DNA of 64,000 nt from CAG-877 sp045627525 (GTDB lineage Bacteria; Bacillota_I; Bacilli_A; RF39; UBA660): the NCBI GenBank assembly GCA_045627525.1, contig JAZQNW010000011.1:17128-81127 (forward strand), written 5' to 3'. Positions 40,935 through 50,417 of the stretch are shown one piece after another. The notes below the pieces were generated by a model. The model was not told the origin of the DNA. It did not search any database and was given only the letters and a program-made list of their open reading frames with translations. A program made the position numbers and the translations under genes. Position 1 is the first letter of the stretch; each line of letters opens with the position of its first letter.

Positions 40935-41282
40935 ATGAGTAATATTATTGACAAGATTAATGCTAAACAAATTAATCCTAATGTTCCTGAATTCCGTGTT
41001 GGTGATACTGTTAGAGTTGATGTTAAGATCATCGAAGGTAAAAGAGAAAGAATCCAAGCTTTCGAAGGTGTTGTAGTTGCTCGTAAAGGTGGAAGTGTTT
41101 CAGAAACATTTACAGTACGTAAAGTATCAAGTGGTGTTGGAGTAGAAAGAACTTTTCCAATTCATTCACCAAAATTAGCTGGAATCACAGTTGTACGTAC
41201 TGGTAAAGTTAGACGTGCTAAACTTAACTTCCTTAAAGACAGAGTTGGCGGATATCGTATTAAAGAAAGAGGACAACAATAA
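40935..41282 (+). CDS. rplS: 50S ribosomal protein L19
   Basis: A 115-residue L19 with FRVGDTVRVDVKI, RIQAFEGVVVARKG and RVGGYRIKERG. It contributes to inter-subunit contacts. ATG 40935 has GAGGAG upstream. It has its own promoter and terminator. Confidence 0.97.
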   Translation: MSNIIDKINAKQINPNVPEFRVGDTVRVDVKIIEGKRERIQAFEGVVVARKGGSVSETFTVRKVSSGVGVERTFPIHSPKLAGITVVRTGKVRRAKLNFLKDRVGGYRIKERGQQ

Positions 41283-41284
41283 TA

Positions 41285-41310
41285 AAATAAGGCCAATGCC
41301 TTATTTTTTG
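41285..41310 (+). terminator. Terminator of rplS
   Basis: AATAAGGC and GCCTTATT pair around CAAT, followed by T. Confidence 0.9.
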
Positions 41311-41324
41311 TTTAGGTGATATTT

Positions 41325-41828
41325 ATGGATGAGAATAAAAAAGGTTATATAAAAGAATATTTATCATATTTTATAGTTATAATTGTAGTTATTTTAATAA
41401 AAATATTTATTGTTACTCCAATTAGAGTTAATGGTCCTTCGATGAATAATACTTTAAAAAATAATGATATTATGATTTTGAATGAGATTAGTTACAAGTT
41501 TAATGGATTAAATAGATTTGATATAGTAGTAGTACGATATAATGATGAACATTTAATTAAAAGAGTTATTGGTTTGCCTGGTGATACAATAAAATATGAA
41601 AATGATGTTTTATATGTAAATGGAAAAAAAGTTAAAGAAAATTTTGATCATGCTGAAACTGCTGATGTAGAAGAGATTAAAATTCCAGAAGGTGAATATT
41701 ATGTTATGGGAGATAACAGAGTTAATTCAACTGATAGTAGAATTATAGGTACAATTAAGTTAAAAGATATTAAAGGTACTACAAAATATACAATTTTTCC
41801 ATTTAAAAGGTTTGGTAATAAAAATTAG
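41325..41828 (+). CDS. lepB: Signal peptidase I
   Basis: A 167-residue type I signal peptidase. It has a membrane helix (about 13-32), then the catalytic Ser39 in NGPSMNNTL, Lys79 in HLIKRVIGLPGD, and the box YYVMGDNRVNSTDSR. It cleaves signal peptides on the outer face. ATG 41325 follows AGGTGATATT. Confidence 0.95.
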   Translation: MDENKKGYIKEYLSYFIVIIVVILIKIFIVTPIRVNGPSMNNTLKNNDIMILNEISYKFNGLNRFDIVVVRYNDEHLIKRVIGLPGDTIKYENDVLYVNGKKVKENFDHAETADVEEIKIPEGEYYVMGDNRVNSTDSRIIGTIKLKDIKGTTKYTIFPFKRFGNKN

Positions 41829-41853
41829 ACACATTATAGTGTCTTTTTTTTTC
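41827..41853 (+). terminator. Terminator of lepB
   Basis: AGACAC and GTGTCT pair with a nine-T run. Confidence 0.88.
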
Positions 41854-41902
41854 TATTTAATTATAAAATATATTAAAATTTATATGAAACATTGATATTT
41901 AA

Positions 41903-41911
41903 TGTTATAAT
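41903..41911 (+). promoter_or_regulatory. Extended -10 promoter of the vWA/TelA operon
   Basis: TGTTATAAT lies 22 bases before the GTG start at 41933. Confidence 0.6.
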
Positions 41912-41932
41912 TTTAATAGTAGAGGTGATTAT

Positions 41933-43540
41933 GTGGGTAATATTAAAAGTTATATAAAAATTCCTATTGTTTTTAGTGCTATTATACTTAGTATTTTTAT
42001 ATTTTTTGTCTTTGACATTATTTTCAGACTAGTTAATGAATATACTGATAGTCAAGTGCTTACGATTTTATCTTCATATGAAAATAAAGTTGTTGAAGAT
42101 GAAGTTAAAGCTTATGCAAAAAGCATTGATAAAAAAGTAGAATTTGAATATATGAGTGATTTAGATATAGTTGATGAGTTGAATAGTCATAGTCATTATT
42201 ATGATGCTGTGTGGATATCTAATTCTATGTGGTTATATATGCTTGATAATTCTTATTTAACTAGTGATTCAAAATCTATAAGTATTAGTCCTATTGTATT
42301 TGGTATTAAAAAAAGTAAAGCCCAAGAATTGGGATTAGTGAATAATGATAATATAACAAATACTACAATTCTTAATTTGATACGTGAAAAGAAAATAAAA
42401 TATGTAATGAATTCTGTTACACAAACTAATTCTGGTGCTACGGCGTATTTAGGATTTTTATCATCCCTAGCTGGTAATCCAGAGGTTTTAACTAAAGAGA
42501 TGTTAGATGACGATAATTTGATTTCTAATATGATTGATGTTTTCTCTGGAGTTGAAAGAGTTAGTGGTGATGAAGGGTATCTTCAAGAGATGTTTTTAAA
42601 TGATAGTAGTTATGAAGCTGTTATTGCATCTGAAGTGACATTAATTGATATTAATAAAGCATTAAAAAATAAAGGTGAAGAACAACTATATTTAATTTAT
42701 CCTACTGATGGTGTAGCGATAAATGATTCAACATTTGCTTTTATTAATAATGACAGAGAAGGTATGAAAGAGACATTTTTAGATATTCAAGAATATTTAT
42801 TAAGTGATAAAGGGCAAAAAATTCTTGAAAATAGTGGTCAGCGTACTTGGTATGGTGGTATAAGTGATAAAAGCAATTCTAAAGTATTTGATAAAAATTT
42901 AGGTATTGATACTACTAAGTATTTAAATGTAACTAAATTCCCTTCAAAAGATGTTATTACTTATGCTTTGAATTTATATATTGATAAATTAAGAAAACCA
43001 ACTCATGTAGTCTTTTGTTTAGATTATTCTGGTTCTATGGAAGGCAGTGGAGTATCAGATTTGAAAGATGCTATGAATTATATTTTAAATTATAATGAAG
43101 CATCTATTGATAATTTGCAATTTTCTGAAAAGGATAAAATAACTGTTATTACATTTAGTAGCAAGGTTAACAATGTGTGGTCAACTGATAATGGACATGA
43201 TACTGAACAGTTAATAAATAATATTGAGAACGAATCTCCAAATGGCGCTACAAATTTATATGATGCTACAATTAAAGGGCTTAATATTTTGAGTAAAGAT
43301 GATGATACATATACTAAAACTGTTATTGCTATGACAGATGGTGAAATTAATATGGGATCGTTTGATGATTTAAAATCTACTTATAGAAAATTAAAAAATC
43401 CAATACCAATTTATAGTATTATGTTTGGTCAAGCTAATGAATCACAACTTGAAAATATTGCTGCACTTTCTAATGCAAAAGTATTTAATGGTAAGTCAGG
43501 ATTGTTAGAAGCTTTTAAAGAAGTAAGAGGATATAATTAA
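41933..43540 (+). CDS. Anchored substrate-binding-like/vWA fusion protein
   Basis: A 535-residue protein with an N-terminal membrane anchor (about 11-33). Residues 40-330 form a periplasmic-binding-protein-like domain (type 2 fold pattern with NSVTQTNSGATAYLGFL and the GQKILENSGQRTWYG end typical of extracellular binding proteins). Residues 355-535 form a von Willebrand A domain with MIDAS D364-Y-S-G-S, a Thr in NGATNLYDA and D in AMTDGEINMG. The MIDAS is complete, so it should bind a divalent cation and a protein partner. GTG 41933 has GAGGTGAT upstream; the ATG two bases earlier is out of frame. First gene of the operon. Confidence 0.88.
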   Translation: MGNIKSYIKIPIVFSAIILSIFIFFVFDIIFRLVNEYTDSQVLTILSSYENKVVEDEVKAYAKSIDKKVEFEYMSDLDIVDELNSHSHYYDAVWISNSMWLYMLDNSYLTSDSKSISISPIVFGIKKSKAQELGLVNNDNITNTTILNLIREKKIKYVMNSVTQTNSGATAYLGFLSSLAGNPEVLTKEMLDDDNLISNMIDVFSGVERVSGDEGYLQEMFLNDSSYEAVIASEVTLIDINKALKNKGEEQLYLIYPTDGVAINDSTFAFINNDREGMKETFLDIQEYLLSDKGQKILENSGQRTWYGGISDKSNSKVFDKNLGIDTTKYLNVTKFPSKDVITYALNLYIDKLRKPTHVVFCLDYSGSMEGSGVSDLKDAMNYILNYNEASIDNLQFSEKDKITVITFSSKVNNVWSTDNGHDTEQLINNIENESPNGATNLYDATIKGLNILSKDDDTYTKTVIAMTDGEINMGSFDDLKSTYRKLKNPIPIYSIMFGQANESQLENIAALSNAKVFNGKSGLLEAFKEVRGYN

Positions 43541-43549
43541 GGTGATGTT

Positions 43550-44173
43550 ATGAAAAATAGTGAAGTAGTATCAGCAGTAATTGGTGGAACATTTTTTGCG
43601 GTACCATATTTGGCATTAGCTGTTCCTATCGTGCCATCATTAGCTATGGGTGCAGCAGCTTTTGCAGCAGGAGAATTAGTATTTAAAAAAAATGTTATTC
43701 CGGAATTAAAAGAAAGTAATTTTAATTTGTATCAGACGTTAGAAAATGCAAAAAAACAAAATAATCATATTCTTGATATGATTCCAATGATTGAAGATGA
43801 AAATATAAGAAAAGATCTTAATGAAATAAATGATACAGTTACTAAAATAGTTAAGACTATTGAAAAAAATCCTGATAGAGAGAAAAAGATAAAGAACTTT
43901 TTTGATTATTATTTACCAGTAACAGTAAAATTAGTTGATAGGTTTGATGAAATAGAAAATCAAAAAATAAGTTCTAAAGAAAGTAAAAAATTTTATGAGT
44001 CAACAAGTAAAACTATAAAGGAAATAAATGATGTTTTTAAACAATTTTTAAATAATTTATATGAATCAGATATGATTGATACTAATGTAGAAATAAAAGT
44101 TCTTAATTCAATGCTAAAATCTGATGGTTTAGATAAAAATAATTTAAAAGTAGAGGAGGATAATCATGAATAA
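43550..44173 (+). CDS. XpaC-like protein
   Basis: A 207-residue protein with two N-terminal hydrophobic segments (about 7-45), then a long helical region with EDENIRKDLNEINDTVTKIVK. It fits the XpaC family (annotated as 5-bromo-4-chloroindolyl phosphate hydrolysis protein), which is regularly encoded beside telA. Its biochemical role is not known. The stop overlaps the next start by 8 bases. Confidence 0.75.
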   Translation: MKNSEVVSAVIGGTFFAVPYLALAVPIVPSLAMGAAAFAAGELVFKKNVIPELKESNFNLYQTLENAKKQNNHILDMIPMIEDENIRKDLNEINDTVTKIVKTIEKNPDREKKIKNFFDYYLPVTVKLVDRFDEIENQKISSKESKKFYESTSKTIKEINDVFKQFLNNLYESDMIDTNVEIKVLNSMLKSDGLDKNNLKVEEDNHE

Positions 44174-45368
44174 GAAAAAGATAGTTGGTATTTCAATATT
44201 TGTTGCTTTAGTTTTAATAATTATTTTAATTAAAGTATTTGGTAATGGTAATACTAATGGTAAAATTTCACATAAAAATTTAAAAGATGTATATGTAGCA
44301 ACAGGTGGTGGAAAAGAAAATTTCTTAGCTGATGAAAGAGTAAATGAGATTTTAAATGATAAATATGGAATTAATGCTGTATTTGATTCTTGGAGTAATG
44401 GTAAAACAGTTGTTAAACCATTAATTCGTGAATCGATAGGGCAAGGTGATTCATATATTGCAGAACAACTTAATAATGGTGATAGCAGTATTGGTATAAA
44501 TTCTGATGGCGTTTCTAAGTATGATGCTTTGTTTACCTCAGATCAACGTTTTTATGATTATTATAAATTAGCTCCAAATAGATCTTTGGGTGAGGCTGAA
44601 CGTTATACTGTTTTAGAGGGTGGACTTACACTAAATACACCTATAGTTATTTATTCATGGAAAGGTGTTGCTGAAAAATTAATTAGTGAAGAGATAGTTA
44701 CTCAAACTGATGGTGTTTATTATATTACTAATATGGATAAACTTATTGATTATATCTTAAATGGTAAAACATGGAACGATATTGGACTTACTGATTTATA
44801 TGGTAATGTTAATATAGCATCAACTGATCCAGTTACATCTTCACCAGGAGCAACTTATTATGGATTATTATTATCTATTTTAGGTAAGGGTCAAATATCA
44901 GATGAAAATTTAGATTCTGATCTTTCAAAATTAAAACAATTTTATCAAAAATCTGGGTATATGAATAATACACCTGCTGATTTATTTGAAAGATATTTAA
45001 AAACAGGAATGGGTGGAGAACCTATGATTGTAGATTATGAAAAAAGTTTGATTGATTTTATTAATTCTAATCCTAATGGATTTAAGCAAGTAAAAGATGA
45101 TATTGTTGTTTTATATCCAAAACCAACTATTTGGAATTCACATTGCTTTGCTGCATTTAGTGATAATGGTAAGGAATTGTATAAAGCATTACAAGATCCA
45201 GAAATTCAACAAATTGCTTGGGAAAAATATGGATTTAGAACTGGTATAACTGGTGGAAACTATGATGTTTCATCAATAGGTATTGCTATACCAAAAACAA
45301 TAAATAGTACTGTTAGTAGTCTTAAAATGGACTATTACAATAAATTGATAGGTTATTTAAGTGAATAG
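44166..45368 (+). CDS. Anchored extracellular solute-binding-like protein
   Basis: A 400-residue protein with an N-terminal signal anchor (about 7-25), not a lipobox, then a binding-protein fold related to that of the first gene in this operon (ASTDPVTSSPGATYYGLLL and WEKYGFRTG near the end, like the molybdate/phosphate-type binders). No ABC permease or ATPase is present nearby, so it is probably not a transport component. The pairing with a vWA fusion of the same fold suggests a two-part sensor or ligand system. GAGGAGG lies before the ATG. Confidence 0.85.
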   Translation: MNKKKIVGISIFVALVLIIILIKVFGNGNTNGKISHKNLKDVYVATGGGKENFLADERVNEILNDKYGINAVFDSWSNGKTVVKPLIRESIGQGDSYIAEQLNNGDSSIGINSDGVSKYDALFTSDQRFYDYYKLAPNRSLGEAERYTVLEGGLTLNTPIVIYSWKGVAEKLISEEIVTQTDGVYYITNMDKLIDYILNGKTWNDIGLTDLYGNVNIASTDPVTSSPGATYYGLLLSILGKGQISDENLDSDLSKLKQFYQKSGYMNNTPADLFERYLKTGMGGEPMIVDYEKSLIDFINSNPNGFKQVKDDIVVLYPKPTIWNSHCFAAFSDNGKELYKALQDPEIQQIAWEKYGFRTGITGGNYDVSSIGIAIPKTINSTVSSLKMDYYNKLIGYLSE

Positions 45369-45378
45369 GAGGTATTAA

Positions 45379-46521
45379 ATGGCTGCATTAGAATTAAAAG
45401 TAGAAGAAAAAGATGAAAAGGTAACAAAATTAGTAGAGGGTGAAGAAAAATTAACAGAGGAAAAAATAGAAAAGTCGCTTAATTATGATGAATTAAGTGC
45501 CACTGAAAAGAAAGCAGTAGATGAGTTTAATGAAAAAATAGATGTTTTCGATTCAACTCAAATATTACAATATGGTTCTGCTGCTCAAAATAAAATTTCA
45601 GAATTTTCTGATTCTATTTTGAAAGATGTAAAAACAAAAAATACTGGTGATACAGGTGAATTGTTAGCTAATTTGGTTGCACAAATTAAAAGTTTTGATA
45701 CATCAGTTGGAAGTGAACCAAAAGGTTTATCCAAATTATTCCATAGTGTTAAAAGAGAATTCGATACTATACTTGCTAAGTATAATAAAATAGAAAATAA
45801 TATTGATACAATTGAAAAAGGACTTGATAATAATAAAATTCAATTATTGAAAGATATTAGTATTTTTGATGAAATGTATCAAAAAAATTTAGATTTCTTT
45901 AAGGAAATATCTTTATATATTATTGCTGGTGAAAGAAAATTAGATGAATTAAAAAATAAAACATTACCAGAGTTGAAGAAAAAAGCAGAAGAAACTAATG
46001 AACAATTAGATATTCAAAAAGTTCAAGATATGGAAGCTCAAATTAATAGATTTGAAAAGAAGATTTATGATTTAAAGACTACACGAATTATTTCTATTCA
46101 AATGGCTCCACAAATAAGATTATTACAAAATAATGATGCTGAACTTGTTGAAAAAATCCAAAGTTCTATTACTAATACTATTCCATTATGGAAAAATCAA
46201 ATGGTTTTAGCTTTAGGTATAAGTGATTCTAAACGTGCTTTAAAACAACAACAAGCTGTTTCAAATTTAACTAATGAGATGTTACAAAAGAATAGTGAAA
46301 CATTAAAACAAGGTGCTTTAGAAGTTGCTAAGGAAAGTGAGAGAGCTATAGTTGATGTAGAAACACTTAGAAAAACTAATAAAGATTTAATCGATACTTT
46401 AGATGGTGTTATTAAAATACATGAAGAAGGTCGTGCTAAGAGAGCTGCTGCTGAAGAAGAACTAAAGAGTATTGAAAAAGAATTAAAAGATAAAATATTA
46501 GAGATAAATGTAGAAAAATAA
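45379..46521 (+). CDS. telA: TelA-family toxic anion resistance protein
   Basis: A 380-residue cytoplasmic coiled-coil protein of the TelA/KlaA family (PF05816). Family marks are the QILQYGSAAQNKISEFSD start, the LDELKNKTLPELKKKA middle and RIISIQMAPQIRLLQNND with ALKQQQAVSNLTNEML. TelA proteins are associated with tellurite and other stresses and with cell-envelope antimicrobials; the mechanism is not known. It is translated from AGGAGG and ends at a terminator before the AAA+ gene. Confidence 0.93.
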   Translation: MAALELKVEEKDEKVTKLVEGEEKLTEEKIEKSLNYDELSATEKKAVDEFNEKIDVFDSTQILQYGSAAQNKISEFSDSILKDVKTKNTGDTGELLANLVAQIKSFDTSVGSEPKGLSKLFHSVKREFDTILAKYNKIENNIDTIEKGLDNNKIQLLKDISIFDEMYQKNLDFFKEISLYIIAGERKLDELKNKTLPELKKKAEETNEQLDIQKVQDMEAQINRFEKKIYDLKTTRIISIQMAPQIRLLQNNDAELVEKIQSSITNTIPLWKNQMVLALGISDSKRALKQQQAVSNLTNEMLQKNSETLKQGALEVAKESERAIVDVETLRKTNKDLIDTLDGVIKIHEEGRAKRAAAEEELKSIEKELKDKILEINVEK

Positions 46522-46525
46522 AAAT

Positions 46526-46550
46526 AAAGCATTATTTTAATGCTTTTTTT
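46526..46550 (+). terminator. Terminator between telA and the AAA+ gene
   Basis: AAAGCATT and AATGCTTT pair, followed by T; AGGAGG of the next gene follows immediately. No promoter is visible between, so partial read-through seems likely. Confidence 0.8.
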
Positions 46551-46560
46551 AGGAGGTTTT

Positions 46561-48162
46561 ATGGACAATAATCAAACTTTGAAAGATATATATAAAGATT
46601 TCTTTGGTGGTAGTTTAAGTGATTTTTCTACTAATTCAGATAGTGATTTTAAAGTAGATGAAGAGATAGTAGAAAATGATGAAATTAATTATATAGATAA
46701 AATAGATGAATTATTTATCAGTGATGAGTCTAAAATATTATTAAAGAAAATTATTAGTTATATGGAAAAGTATGATAAAAAGGAAGAAACTAATTATATT
46801 AGTTTTAATATTTCTTTAGAAACAGATGATAATAATTTGAATAAAGAAATTTCTGATATATTAAATTATTATGCTAAAAAGTATAATTATGTTGATGGAA
46901 ATAGTATCACTAATGTTACTTTATATAAATTAGAAAAGCCTGATGCTTTAACTGAATTTTATAATAAAAACTCTTTAATTAATATAACGGATTTAGATGC
47001 TCTTGAAATGAATGATGTTAATTTTAAAAAGAAGTTTTTCTATATTTTAAAAGAATCTATAGGTTTGAAAAAGATTACTATTGTTACAGGCAAAAAAGAA
47101 ATATTAAAATCTTTTTTACAAAACGATGATAGATTGTCTGATAGTTTTTGCTTTAATTTATTTGGTAGTATTCCAACTAATAATGATGTTTATAATGATA
47201 TTTTAGATAAGATTGATAACATGAACTTTGATAAAGAATTTAATATAAAACTATTAGATTATATTACTAATACTTATTCTAAAAGTAATTTGGATTATAG
47301 TAGTTATGTTAATGATTTATATAAATATATTTCATTTAATAAAGATCTTCCTAAAGTAGAAGAGGTTAAGTCAGTTGATGAAGTATTTAAAGATCTTAAT
47401 GAATTAGTTGGTCTTGAAAAAGTTAAAAAGACTTTATATGATTTAGTAGATTTAATTACTTTAAAAAATAAAACGCATGATGATTTGAAAATTAATAATG
47501 TTAATTTACATATGGTGTTTTTAGGTAATCCAGGTACTGGTAAGACTACTGTTGCTAGAATGATTTCAGAAATACTTTATGATTTGAAATATATTAAGCA
47601 AAATAAATTGATAGAAGTTAGTTCTAAAGATTTAGTTGCTGAGTATGTAGGCCAAACAGCAGTTAAAACAATGAATGTAGTAGAAAAAGCACTTGGAGGT
47701 ATTTTATTTGTAGATGAAGCATATGCATTAGCTGATAAGAATGGTGAAAATACTTATAATGGTGAGGCAATAGCAACTCTTATAAAAGCTATGGAAGATT
47801 ATCGCGATAATTTAGTTGTTATTTTTGCCGGTTATACTAAAGAAATGCAAGATTTTTTAGATTCAAATTCGGGAATTGTTTCTAGAATAGGTTATACCTT
47901 AGAATTTGATGATTATACTAATCAGGAATTAATTGATATATTTAAAGGTATGGTTACAAAAGCTGGATTTATATTAGAAGATGGTGCTTTAGATGAAGTT
48001 AATAAATTAATAGATGAACATAGGATTGATAAGAATTTTGGTAATGCAAGATTTATTAGAAATGTATATGAAAAGTCAATTATTAATCATGCTTCAAATA
48101 CCAAAAATAATAAGAGTAAAAAAATTCTTAAAACAATTACAAAAAAGGACATTAAATATTAA
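46561..48162 (+). CDS. AAA+ ATPase, CbbX/SpoVK type
   Basis: A 533-residue protein. Residues 1-265 are acidic and helical and match no domain I know. Residues 270-520 are an AAA+ module: ELVGLEKVKKTLYDLV, Walker A GNPGTGKTT (about 322-330), QTAVKTMNV, Walker B GILFVDEAYAL (about 380-390), and arginine-finger segment GIVSRIGYTLEFDDY. This CbbX/CfxQ/SpoVK class works as a hexameric remodeller. Following telA, it may act on the operon's proteins. ATG 46561 has AGGAGG. It is a single-gene or read-through unit. Confidence 0.9.
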   Translation: MDNNQTLKDIYKDFFGGSLSDFSTNSDSDFKVDEEIVENDEINYIDKIDELFISDESKILLKKIISYMEKYDKKEETNYISFNISLETDDNNLNKEISDILNYYAKKYNYVDGNSITNVTLYKLEKPDALTEFYNKNSLINITDLDALEMNDVNFKKKFFYILKESIGLKKITIVTGKKEILKSFLQNDDRLSDSFCFNLFGSIPTNNDVYNDILDKIDNMNFDKEFNIKLLDYITNTYSKSNLDYSSYVNDLYKYISFNKDLPKVEEVKSVDEVFKDLNELVGLEKVKKTLYDLVDLITLKNKTHDDLKINNVNLHMVFLGNPGTGKTTVARMISEILYDLKYIKQNKLIEVSSKDLVAEYVGQTAVKTMNVVEKALGGILFVDEAYALADKNGENTYNGEAIATLIKAMEDYRDNLVVIFAGYTKEMQDFLDSNSGIVSRIGYTLEFDDYTNQELIDIFKGMVTKAGFILEDGALDEVNKLIDEHRIDKNFGNARFIRNVYEKSIINHASNTKNNKSKKILKTITKKDIKY

Positions 48163-48171
48163 TGTTCTTTT
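48145..48171 (+). terminator. Terminator of the AAA+ gene
   Basis: AAGGACATT and AATGTTCTT pair with a short T run. An extended -10 TGTTATAAT (48173-48181) follows. Confidence 0.75.
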
Positions 48172-48201
48172 ATGTTATAATTTAGTTAGGGAGATAAAAA
48201 T

Positions 48202-48744
48202 ATGAAAATTATTTATGAAAAAGCGAAAATAGAAGATGCTTATGATTTTGAAGAGGTTGTTGCTAATTCATGGAAAGAAACTTATGCTTCATTATTACCT
48301 GATGAATATTTAGAAGAAAGGGTTAATAATGTAGCTTTAAGAGTTCCTAAGTATGAAAAAAATTTTTTTGATACTAGAATAAAATCTTTTGTAGCAAGAG
48401 ATAAAGAAAAAATTGTTGGTATTTTAAAATATGGTATTTCAGATAATAGTAAATATAATGATTATGGTTATATTCAAGCTTTGTACGTTTTAAAAGAATA
48501 TCAAGGATATGGTATTGGTAAAGAATTATTTAAAATGGCAATTTTAGGACTTAAAGAATTGGGTTATACTAAAATAATGTTGGAGTGTATGTGTGGTAAT
48601 GAGACAATTAACTTTTATAAAAAATATTTAGGTAAAGTAGTTGAAACTATTGATTTTTCTATTAATAGAGTTGGAAATGTAAGAGCAGATGTTTTGATAT
48701 TTACGGATTTAGATGAAACATTAAAAAAAATATCGTTTAAATAG
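48202..48744 (+). CDS. GNAT-family N-acetyltransferase
   Basis: A 180-residue GNAT. The acetyl-CoA segment YIQALYVLKEYQGYGIGKELF carries Q-x-x-G-Y-G, and GYTKIMLECMCGNETINFYKKYLG is the usual motif B. The substrate is unknown. It has its own promoter and terminator. Confidence 0.9.
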   Translation: MKIIYEKAKIEDAYDFEEVVANSWKETYASLLPDEYLEERVNNVALRVPKYEKNFFDTRIKSFVARDKEKIVGILKYGISDNSKYNDYGYIQALYVLKEYQGYGIGKELFKMAILGLKELGYTKIMLECMCGNETINFYKKYLGKVVETIDFSINRVGNVRADVLIFTDLDETLKKISFK

Positions 48745-48760
48745 CGATATTTTTATTTTT
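48726..48760. terminator. Bidirectional terminator
   Basis: AAAAATATCG and CGATATTTTT pair between two converging genes. Confidence 0.85.
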
Positions 48761-49346
48761 GATTATCAAAGTCGATATTAATTAATAGGTTTTGGGTTAC
48801 TGCTTCTCTTTCATTTTTTATTTCACTAAAATTATAAATAAATAAGTCACAAGCTTCCCAAATAGAGAAAGAAAATATAAAACTAAATACTTCACGAATA
48901 AATGCTGCCTCTTGAATTCCATATATTTGAATGTAACAAATTACTAGAAATAATCCTAAGCATAGAAGTGTTATTATTTTATTTCGGCATTTAATATAAG
49001 CTTTTTCAATTTTATATAATTCAATAGCATAGTGTTGTTTTACTATTTGCCTTATCAAATTTTGTTTATCTATATTTATTGAAATTCCTTTTATATGTAA
49101 TTTTATTTGAATATCATTTTCTAGCATTGATGTTTTTCTTTCTATATAATCATATATTTCTGGATTTAAATCAGTTTGTTTATTTGAAGTTTTTGGGTCA
49201 ATTAATTCATTTATATTGTCTACTGTTAAGTATATATCAGCAATATTAGAAGTTGATAAAAATTCTTTTTTTATGTAGTTATCTAGATATTCTCTTTTAG
49301 AATATTGTTTTATCTTTTCATTCATTTTCTTTTTAAACTCATTCAT
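48753..49346 (-). CDS. Uncharacterised two-span membrane protein
   Basis: A 197-residue protein. A long charged, helical N-terminal part (about 1-120) precedes two membrane helices (about 127-145 and 155-172) and a short tail. No catalytic motif is seen and I do not recognise the family. AGGTGAT lies before the ATG on this strand, and TATAAT at 49373-49368 is a likely -10. One of two minus-strand genes in the window. Confidence 0.75.
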   Translation of the reverse strand: MNEFKKKMNEKIKQYSKREYLDNYIKKEFLSTSNIADIYLTVDNINELIDPKTSNKQTDLNPEIYDYIERKTSMLENDIQIKLHIKGISINIDKQNLIRQIVKQHYAIELYKIEKAYIKCRNKIITLLCLGLFLVICYIQIYGIQEAAFIREVFSFIFSFSIWEACDLFIYNFSEIKNEREAVTQNLLINIDFDNQK

Positions 49347-49520
49347 ATATAATCACCTACTATGTTGATTATAATATAAAATATATAAAAATAAAATTAT
49401 TATTTTAATGATTTAATTTTTTTACAATTCATTTACTTATAATATGTTAATTATAGAAATTTTTTTTACTGACAAATTAATGAGCATTTATTATAATAGT
49501 TATATAAAGTTGGTGATATT

Positions 49521-50264
49521 ATGAAAAAATTAAAATGGATTATAATAATATTTTTAGTAGTGGTAATTACGTTATCGTATTTGTATGGAAGAAATTTTTA
49601 TGAAGCAAAACCTATTTGTGATAAATATTTACAATCTACTGATAAGATTAATGTTATAGAGGAAAAAAAATATATATTTTTCGATAGTGAAGAGGCAAAT
49701 AGAGCATTGATTTTTTATCCTGATTCACGAGTTGAAGCTAAGAGCTATGCTAAATTAATGCATAAATTTGCTCAAAAAGGATTTGATGTTTTCTTATTAA
49801 AGTTTCCATGTAGAATGCCATCATTAGGAACTAATTATCCTAATAAAATAATTAGCAAATATAATTATGATGAAGTATATTTAGGTGGACATTCAAATGG
49901 TGGAGTAGTTGCAGCTAATTATTTATTTAAAACAAATAAAAATATTAATGGAATAATATTTTTAGCTTCCTATTCTAATTATAAGATAAAAAATGATATA
50001 AAAATAATATCAATATATGGTGAAAATGATAGAGTACTAGATATAGAAAAATATAATGAATTAAAGAATAATTATAATGATAATTTTAAGGAATTTATAA
50101 TAAAGGGAGGAAATCATTCTGGTTTTGCTAATTACGGAAGATATAAAAAAGATGGTTATGCATCTATTACTAGTAATTGGCAACAAAATAGAACTGTAAA
50201 ACTTGTTAATAAAACAATTGGTAATAAAACCAGTAAAATTAAAATTATTAATAGAAAAAATTAA
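49521..50264 (+). CDS. Membrane-anchored alpha/beta hydrolase
   Basis: A 247-residue protein with an N-terminal anchor (about 4-22) and an alpha/beta-hydrolase domain: nucleophile S125 in GGHSNGG, Asp in YGENDRV (about 170) and His in GGNHSGF (about 198). The active site should lie outside the cell. It is a paralogue of the protein at 55.8 kb, with the same YPDSRVEAKSYAKLM-type segment after the first strand. The last 25 residues are extra and basic (KTIGNKTSKIKI). Lipid, wall or peptide substrates are possible. Confidence 0.85.
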   Translation: MKKLKWIIIIFLVVVITLSYLYGRNFYEAKPICDKYLQSTDKINVIEEKKYIFFDSEEANRALIFYPDSRVEAKSYAKLMHKFAQKGFDVFLLKFPCRMPSLGTNYPNKIISKYNYDEVYLGGHSNGGVVAANYLFKTNKNINGIIFLASYSNYKIKNDIKIISIYGENDRVLDIEKYNELKNNYNDNFKEFIIKGGNHSGFANYGRYKKDGYASITSNWQQNRTVKLVNKTIGNKTSKIKIINRKN

Positions 50265-50417
50265 AATAGTTATATTTTAAAAAGACATTGTTTCTTTTAA
50301 ACTGCGGGGACTAAAAATATAAGCATATTAGATATCAATCCATATACTCGATTTTATTTTTCCTTTATTGTGAATTAAATTTTTAATTTTATCCATACTA
50401 ATGGTGAGGAGGAATTT

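Noticed and set aside
41933..48162. ABC transporter operon
   Set aside because: Two binding-protein folds are present, but no permease or ABC ATPase; the only ATPase is AAA+.
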